Source of the DNA: Rhododendron vialii
Taxonomy: Eukaryota > Streptophyta > Magnoliopsida > Ericales > Ericaceae
Reading direction: 5' to 3'
DNA: 64,000 nt
Assembly: GCF_030253575.1 (NCBI RefSeq)
Contig: NC_080557.1
Span: 45,894,501-45,958,500 of the forward strand
The notes under the pieces are model-generated. The model did not search any database. It saw only the letters and a program-made list of their open reading frames with translations, and was not told the origin of the DNA. Every line of letters begins with the position of its first letter. The first letter of the stretch is position 1. Made by a program: the position numbers and the translations under genes. Below, in pieces: positions 57,601 through 64,000 of the stretch.

Positions 57601-60600
57601 CTCATCTAGTAGTGCATTTCAAAATAAGAAAAAGGAATTTCATCAGCTTTTTGCTTGGTTAAACGGTTTGGAAAACTAGATAGGATGTGGGTGCTTGGAA
57701 ATTTGTCGGTCTTAAATTAGGCTCATCGTGCATTATGGGAATCTAGATACTAGGTAGACTTCACATCTTGTTTTCGGTAAGTGAATAAATTAAAGGCCAA
57801 AAGTGGAAGAGGGGCACAAACCTTTATACATTGGAAGTCTACAAAGCAAGAGTCTTCTAAGGAGAGGTCTCCTATAAATATGTTCACAAGAAGAGATAAT
57901 TTCAAAAACTTTATTCCGTAGACAAAAAAGATAAGTGTGCATCAAAACTACCTTCAATATATGCATATGCTAAACAGCATTAATCATACTTCCCAAATAG
58001 GTACTGAAATATAATGAAGGATTCAACCATACATCCCCGAGTATCCAATAGAAATGTCCTGTTTTTCTTAGCCATTCTTTTTCATCTGCCTACTGGGTTG
58101 ATAACAGTGGTATGTGTATTAACATTTTGTAGTTGGAGTCTCATTAATCTTGATGTTGCTCCTAAAATGGTCGCATCAATGTCTTCGTAGTTCTGTTTTG
58201 TTCAATTTAACGATTTTTCTATTGCCAGATTGGGACGCTTAGTAATGACATTGTGAAGCTTTTTGATGGCATTGAAAAATATGGTATGTCTAGTAATTGT
58301 TGTTTCTCCCTCCTCTGTCTTCTGATTGTCATAGTGACTTAAAAGAGTGGATGTGCATGTGAGATTTGAGCTCATTTCTCTTGTTTGTTTGCTTGCTCAA
58401 CCACTATACTTCGGTTTTTCCCCTTCAATTAAAATGCCAATGGTTTTAGATTGGTGCTATCAGGTCATTGATTTTATGATATGTATGATTTCTTGGCATC
58501 TTAAGACATTCTATATCGTAAACAATAATTATTTTAGCTCAAAACTAATAAGTAGGTTGCATATCTAGGATGAGGAACATGTATATATCACATCTGTATT
58601 GTTAAGGAGGTTAGTTTAATTTCAGAAACCAAATGGGGGCTATTCTTTTCGTTACGCCATCGATGAAGTCAGTTTGGCTTTCAATTCGAACTAAATACTA
58701 CGACTGTGTCAGTTTGGTTGTCATGTTCTTTTACTGAAATCACACCATGGTAAATGCCTTCTAATAGCTGCCTTGACTATAATGTTGACAAATTATTCTT
58801 ATTTATCCTACTCTTATTGTGGCTCCTTTTTGTGTTGTAGATGATGGTGCCTACTACTTTGATGAGAAACTTGTCGATGCACGTGAACATCAGGGTCCTC
58901 TTTCAGCAACCTCATCTGTAGTTCGTGGGCTGACAGCTTTTGCAGCATCTACTTCTGGAAGTTTAAATGTTAGTGGGGCTTTTTAGTGCTTTAATGATAA
59001 TATTTACATGTTGCACTTTTATTTTGTACTTTAAGTTTTTGGTTTTTAATTTGCAGCTTCCAGGAAACAAGATATTTGGTTTGGCAAAGTTTTTCCTTGG
59101 TATTGGAATTCCTGGCAATGCCAAAGACTTGTATAACCAAATTGATGCATTGGCTTGCTTGGAGAGCAATAGGTAACTACTTGAATACATTCCATAATGG
59201 TTGCAACTTTTTTGGTGGACTTTTACCAAGTATTTTACATGATATTGGGAGAACAAAGGAGTTGGATGGGGATGCTTCAATGCTTGAATGTCTCTTGTTT
59301 TTTTCAAGAAAAGAATTACTCTAGATAACTGTTTGCCTTTTCCTTTTTCTATTGCAGGGTTTCCATTCCGCTGATTTTATCACTTCCAGCTACTGTGCTT
59401 TCACTGACCGAGAAAGACCAACTCAAGGTGTTTCAGCTCTGTTCGTTTTTGTCTTCTCATTTAAGAATGAGTGTCAATTACTTGTTCAACATAACTTTAA
59501 CTATTAGCAGTGGAACTTTAGGTTGATTCCCTCCTTGCTGCATGTTTTTAAATGTTGTCAGATGATTTCTTCACCAGGAACTAAATACTCTCTTCTTTGG
59601 GCTGGTTGGTGGGAACTACGATATCTGACTGAACTAGTATAACCTTTTTTTGATTGCACTATGATAGCATTGGACGAAGTACTGTCTGAAAGAGTACCAG
59701 CACATTTTGTAGGATAACTTGAGATACCAGTGGTCAAATTGACTATAAACACCAAGGAACACCATTATTAGTTTCTAGTATTACTATCTAGTTGTTTTGG
59801 TTTTGCCATGTTAGCAGTTAGCACTGGAACTTCATTCGTGTTTGGGAAGAACTACATTTCTCTTGGCATGCTCGATCCTCTTTGGTGATAAAAGAAACGA
59901 TTATAATCGTGTCTACTTATGTTAATATCTGGATGTCTCATCTGGTGATATACGAATTGCTGAAATACTCCCCGGGTCGGCTCCAAAATTATAGTTCAGC
60001 GGTGACAAAAACACACGGAAAAAATTTGTATACAAAACTCAAGCTATATACACTTACGAATTTAAAGTGTATTTTCATCTACTTTTTTATGATTTAGTGC
60101 AGAATATTAAAGCAAAACTAAATTATAAATAACAAAAGTTACAATATTTAAGTGTATTTTTTGAACCCAGCCAACCCCCCTGACCATATGGTAGAGCCGC
60201 CCCTGAGTACTCTACCGGTCAACCCTTCCTTTTCTTGGAGGTGCTCAAGTGCCATCATGTGACTTTAACGCCTACCTGTCAGCTCTTTTTCTTCCTCTTG
60301 GTATAGTGTAAATGATCCTTAATCATCTGCATTCGTACAATTGTAACAAACACTTTCAATCGATGAACATATGTTCTTGCTGTATATTTCGTTTAGATGC
60401 TGCTTGTGTAGGAGTACTAATTTGTTCGGCACTTTGATCAGGATTTCATTCTTTTGACTTGGATGGGTTATCAAATTATGATCTTAATACGATTTTGCCC
60501 TTCAGGTTAGGGTTAGTACTGTACTGGGATCTACTGCACCTCCTCTTTCCGTAAAACTCACACAGGCTTTCAGTTCTGATTCAAAGGACGCGTCTATAAT

Positions 60601-63522
60601 CGAGAGTCAGGTACTGCATGGACTTTTGTTGTTGCTTATCAGATGCTTATGACCACTTTATTGGATCTGTTGCCCGACTTATAGCTTAATGATCTTGCAT
60701 TTACTTGATGCAGGAACTCAAGTTTGATCCAGAAGCTGATGCCCATGTCTTGGATGCGTTGCCAAAGATCGTGGATGTTGGCAATTATGTTTTTGTATTT
60801 GAGGTAAATTCACTCTCATGTTACATGAAAATCCCTTCCCCTTGCTATCTCATGCCTGAGAAGCTCATCTTCATCTGCTTTTTGTGTGTGTGTACTTTTT
60901 CTATTCTGGTCTTCTATGGTAGACTGTGCTACATGATCAAGAGCACAAGAAAGTTTATGCCACTGGAGGTCGAACAAAGGTACCGATTTATGTCACGGGA
61001 GTTATCGAAGTTGACAATGCAGAAATTGCTGTACTGGATAGTGATCTTGGGAGCTTAGAAACTCTGAAGAAGTACGCCACCTTGTCCTTGAATTTGGAAT
61101 TTTTTCGTTCTTTTCCTGTGTTTTCAAACATACTATTTTCAGCTTAGTTCGATATAATTTTCTGCTGTTCTGCATAACCCAATTCTCTGAAATGCTATAG
61201 TGGTCTACCCATCATTGCCTAGAACATGGATTCCTATCCCTGCTGAAAGTGTTGAGAGATTTGTGATTAATTTGAAATCTTGTACTCCGTAATTCTCAAA
61301 CATCAACTGTGTCAACCTTGTTAGTTGTTATTCTGAGAGAGACTTTTGCTTCTCAATACATGAAACATGCCTTAACTGATCTTTTGATATGTTATCTATT
61401 GGTGTATTCCTTGGTATAGTTTTTACTTTCTCACAGTAAGATCTACATCCTGGTATTTTTTTTTCTGCAGGCTTGATTTTGTCGAGAATAATGCTATTTC
61501 TTTATCAGCAAACCACTTGCAAAAGCTGCGTTTGTCCTTTCGGTTGACCACCCCTCTTAAGCATTCATTCGAACCACATCAGGTCTTCAGTCTTCTTTTG
61601 GTTTATTTCCTTGAATCATGTTCTCCTTGTCTTTTGCTTTTTTTTTGTTTTTTTGTTTTTGATCGTCAACTCCTTGTCTTTTGTTGAAACCTCTTTTTGC
61701 CTGCAGGCTTTCCTCAAGCTCATACATGAGACCAAAGTTGAGCACATCTTTGTCTTGGGGAACGCTGGGAAGCAGTTTGAGATAATACTAGTAATTCTCC
61801 TTCTATCATTCAAATCTTAAAGTTCCATTTTTGCCCCTCTTTTTCCCCAAACGGAGCCCATGGATTTGCAAGTTATTATTGATACAAGTTAATTAGTTTA
61901 TCAACTCAGATCTAAGGACTTGTGTAACGACGACTCTAGCATACAGTCTGGTCTGACTTACTGACCTTAAAATATAATCAAGATAAGATGAATTCAATAA
62001 TGGTTAACAATAATGTTCAGATAATTTGATTCCTTATACAAGCAGCATTTGTCTTGTAGGATTTTCTTGGACTGGTCGAGAAGTTCTCCTATCTTTCTGG
62101 TACATACGATATTCAACTTACAGTGGGTGATGCTGTCATGGTAACCGTGCTTTTCTTTTTTCCCCACCTTTAATTACGTAATTTATATTTTACCATTATT
62201 GTCATTCCACCTTCGATGAAGTCATTGTTGTAATGACATTTAAGCTTATTTCATGTCTTAATCGTCGTTTCCCCCCGTTTTGTTTGCAATTTTTATTTTT
62301 CAGGAGAACTCTTTCTTGCGGGAGCTGGGCCATATTGAACTAGATTTGCCAGAACCACCTGAGAAGGCTACCCGACCTCCTCCACGGCCGGTTGATGCTT
62401 ACCTGAGATATGGGCCCAAAGCTGAGATAACACACATCTTCAGGGCTCCAGAAAAGCTTCCTCCTCAAGAGCTCTCTCTTGCCTTCTTGGGTCTCGTTCT
62501 CGTGCCACTCCTTGCATTTTTGGTTGGGGTGAGTCGTTGGATTCTTATTTTTTGTTCCCATTTATTCCAAACATATTTGACGTTAGACCGCTTAAGCAGT
62601 TATACTGAATCTTAGTAACCGAAAATTCTTCCTCCTCGGCGTCCTCGCACTTGGTGGTTTTTAAACAGAATCAAGTTAGAATTCTCTTCTTAGAGCATCC
62701 ACAATGTCATAATAAAAATTAAAAAATTGTTAAAATTAGCAATATGTGCTTAAAAAAGTGTTCACATTGTAATAATCAAAGTTAGCAACCTCCTAACCAA
62801 TAATCAAATTTGGGCATTTGAATAATCAAAAGTAATAATGTGAGACTTCACATTGCTAACTTTAACAACCCTCTAAATGAATAATCAAAAGCTGACGTGG
62901 CAAGTTTTGATTATTCACTTTTGATTATTACATTGCGGATGCTCTTAGGGTTCCTCGTTAGTCATTCCTGTTAGTTATTTTGATTTGATAGACTCTTGTG
63001 TGGCTTAACTACTTGGAAACTTCTGTAGTTTTCTGGTGGGCTGTTAACTTCACACTTTCTTGATATCTTTGACAGCTTTTGCGTCTCGGCACAAACCTGA
63101 AGAACTTCCCTACATCAACGGTCCCTGCCACATTTGCGATCTTGTTCCATCTTGGCATTGCGGCAGTTCTCTCACTCTATGCTCTTTTCTGGTTGAAGGT
63201 TTGTCTTTTACTCGGCACTTTTACACTTAACAGGTCTTAGACTCTTGCCTTCCTGCCAGCAGCCTTGTACAGGAATTTTACCCTATTCATCACTCGGTAG
63301 TAAAGGGGGTAACATTGACGTCTCAAGGAAAACTTCTTAGAAGAGCTGGTTATTGAGAACCATTTCCACCAAATTTAACTCAAATTATAATTGTATTCTC
63401 TGCAGTTGGATCTATTCACAACATTGAAAGCACTAGGTTTCTTGGGAATCTTCTTGATGTTTGTCGGGCACAGAACCCTTTCTCACCTTGCTTCAACCTC
63501 GGCCAAGTTGAAATCATCTTGA
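54692..63522 (+). CDS. RPN2: Ribophorin II, oligosaccharyltransferase subunit (RPN2/HAP6)
   Basis: ER membrane subunit of the oligosaccharyltransferase that transfers N-glycans to new proteins. Nineteen coding exons: 54692-54831, 55920-56109, 56222-56311, 56575-56637, 56804-56873, 57025-57089, 58229-58283, 58841-58968, 59057-59172, 59358-59427, 60506-60610, 60714-60803, 60923-61071, 61471-61582, 61707-61790, 62060-62140, 62304-62528, 63076-63198 and 63406-63522. All junctions are GT-AG and in phase. The product is 690 residues, like other plant RPN2. [20 protein letters not shown] is a cleavable signal peptide, and a long lumenal domain follows (for example [24 protein letters not shown]-type [15 protein letters not shown]). 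[14 protein letters not shown] precedes three C-terminal membrane segments at about 591-613, 628-651 and 655-674. The protein ends TSAKLKSS. The ATG at 54692 is the first ATG after the leader intron. MITEs sit in introns 10 and 17. Confidence 0.95.
59971..60202. mobile_element. hAT-like MITE in RPN2 intron 10
   Basis: Left end CCCCGGGTCGGCTCC, right end GAGCCGCCCCTGAG, inverted and imperfect. They match the CAGGGGCGGCTC-type ends common to plant hAT MITEs. No coding content. Confidence 0.6.
62691..62947. mobile_element. MITE with GAGCATCCACAATG ends in RPN2 intron 17
   Basis: Left end TAGAGCATCCACAATGT and right end ACATTGCGGATGCTCTTA form a 17-base inverted repeat with one or two mismatches. 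Inside, AATAATCAAA-type words alternate with their complements. Same end type as 8966-9391. Confidence 0.85.
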
Positions 63523-64000
63523 GAAAACGAGAGAATGCGTTTGCAATGACAATGTTCGGAACGAGGAAACACATCAACGAGATATGGTTGGCTGGTCTTC
63601 TTGATTCAGTTTTGTAGGAACTCTCCAGTCAGAAGTTTAGTGCACAATCACATCGAAAAGCATGGATCGCTTTGTCCTCTTTCCATGTCGACGAACTTTT
63701 CATCCCTTACGGTGTTTTAGATTGAGTGACATGGAGGAACCGCTGTTTTAATAGTCGCTTTACAGTGTATTGTCGAATCATTGTTTCAGTAGTAGCTTGA
63801 ACTGGCTCCTTGAGAAATAAGCAGGAAATAATTTTGTGAGTTCGGATAGCCGCGATTCATATGTTGGGAGAGGAAACTGATTCCTGATTAGTTTTACTGG
63901 TAGTAATTAAAGGAGGAATATTTTGTGTGATGATCATTAGAAGCGGAGCTTTCGCTTTCATTTTAATCAAACAAATACAAACAATAGGATATTCCTAGGG
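63523..64000 (+). other. RPN2 3' untranslated region
   Basis: Sequence after the RPN2 stop. It contains no exon of another gene before the right edge. Confidence 0.6.

Noticed and set aside
57431-57679. 82-codon open frame
   Set aside because: Inside RPN2 intron 6, no family, no splice support.

Overview
The window is nuclear DNA of a flowering plant, most likely a eudicot. The protein-coding genes are split by many GT-AG introns, the AT-rich intergenic DNA is full of short inverted-repeat elements, and long (CT)n/(GA)n runs sit at gene 5' ends. All gene products match plant nuclear families. I cannot name the species. Gene models were built by reading splice sites by eye and checking that the phases add up. 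Exon-level confidence is good where a conserved family guides it.

Layout, left to right. (1) The 5' part of a BARD1-like RING gene on the minus strand, running off the left edge. (2) A five-exon RhoGDI gene, minus. (3) A repeat-rich gap with three long foldback elements, then an intronless plant gene of unknown function, plus (10864-11325). (4) A second repeat-rich gap with Tourist- and Stowaway-like MITEs and a 7 x 20 bp minisatellite. (5) The mitochondrial succinyl-CoA ligase beta gene, plus, 12 exons, interrupted by one in-frame TGA in its most conserved part. (6) A CRIB-motif ROP effector (RIC) gene, minus, tail to tail with it. (7) Ribosomal protein eL14, plus. (8) Two tandem paralogous genes for small one-finger C2H2 proteins with EAR-type LxLxL motifs, minus. 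(9) A 12-exon PP2A B'' regulatory subunit gene, minus, with a TRIM retroelement in intron 1 and a Mutator-like foldback in intron 2. (10) NOP10, minus. (11) A single-exon F-box gene, plus, behind a recent 91 bp duplication. (12) An ABCI19/20/21-type soluble ABC ATPase, minus. (13) Ribophorin II (OST subunit RPN2), plus, 19 coding exons, reaching the right end.

The genes are mostly unrelated housekeeping genes, as expected in a plant chromosome arm. Two of them, RhoGDI and the RIC effector, act in the same ROP GTPase pathway, but 16 kb of unrelated genes separate them, so this is probably chance.

I see no operon-like system, CRISPR array, tRNA, rRNA or organelle insertion. The most interesting observations are the stop codon plus two substitutions at conserved sites in the succinyl-CoA ligase gene, the C2H2/EAR gene pair with matching promoters and microsatellite leaders, the exact 20 bp minisatellite, the related foldback elements sharing one core motif, and the structurally complete TRIM with its 5 bp target duplication.
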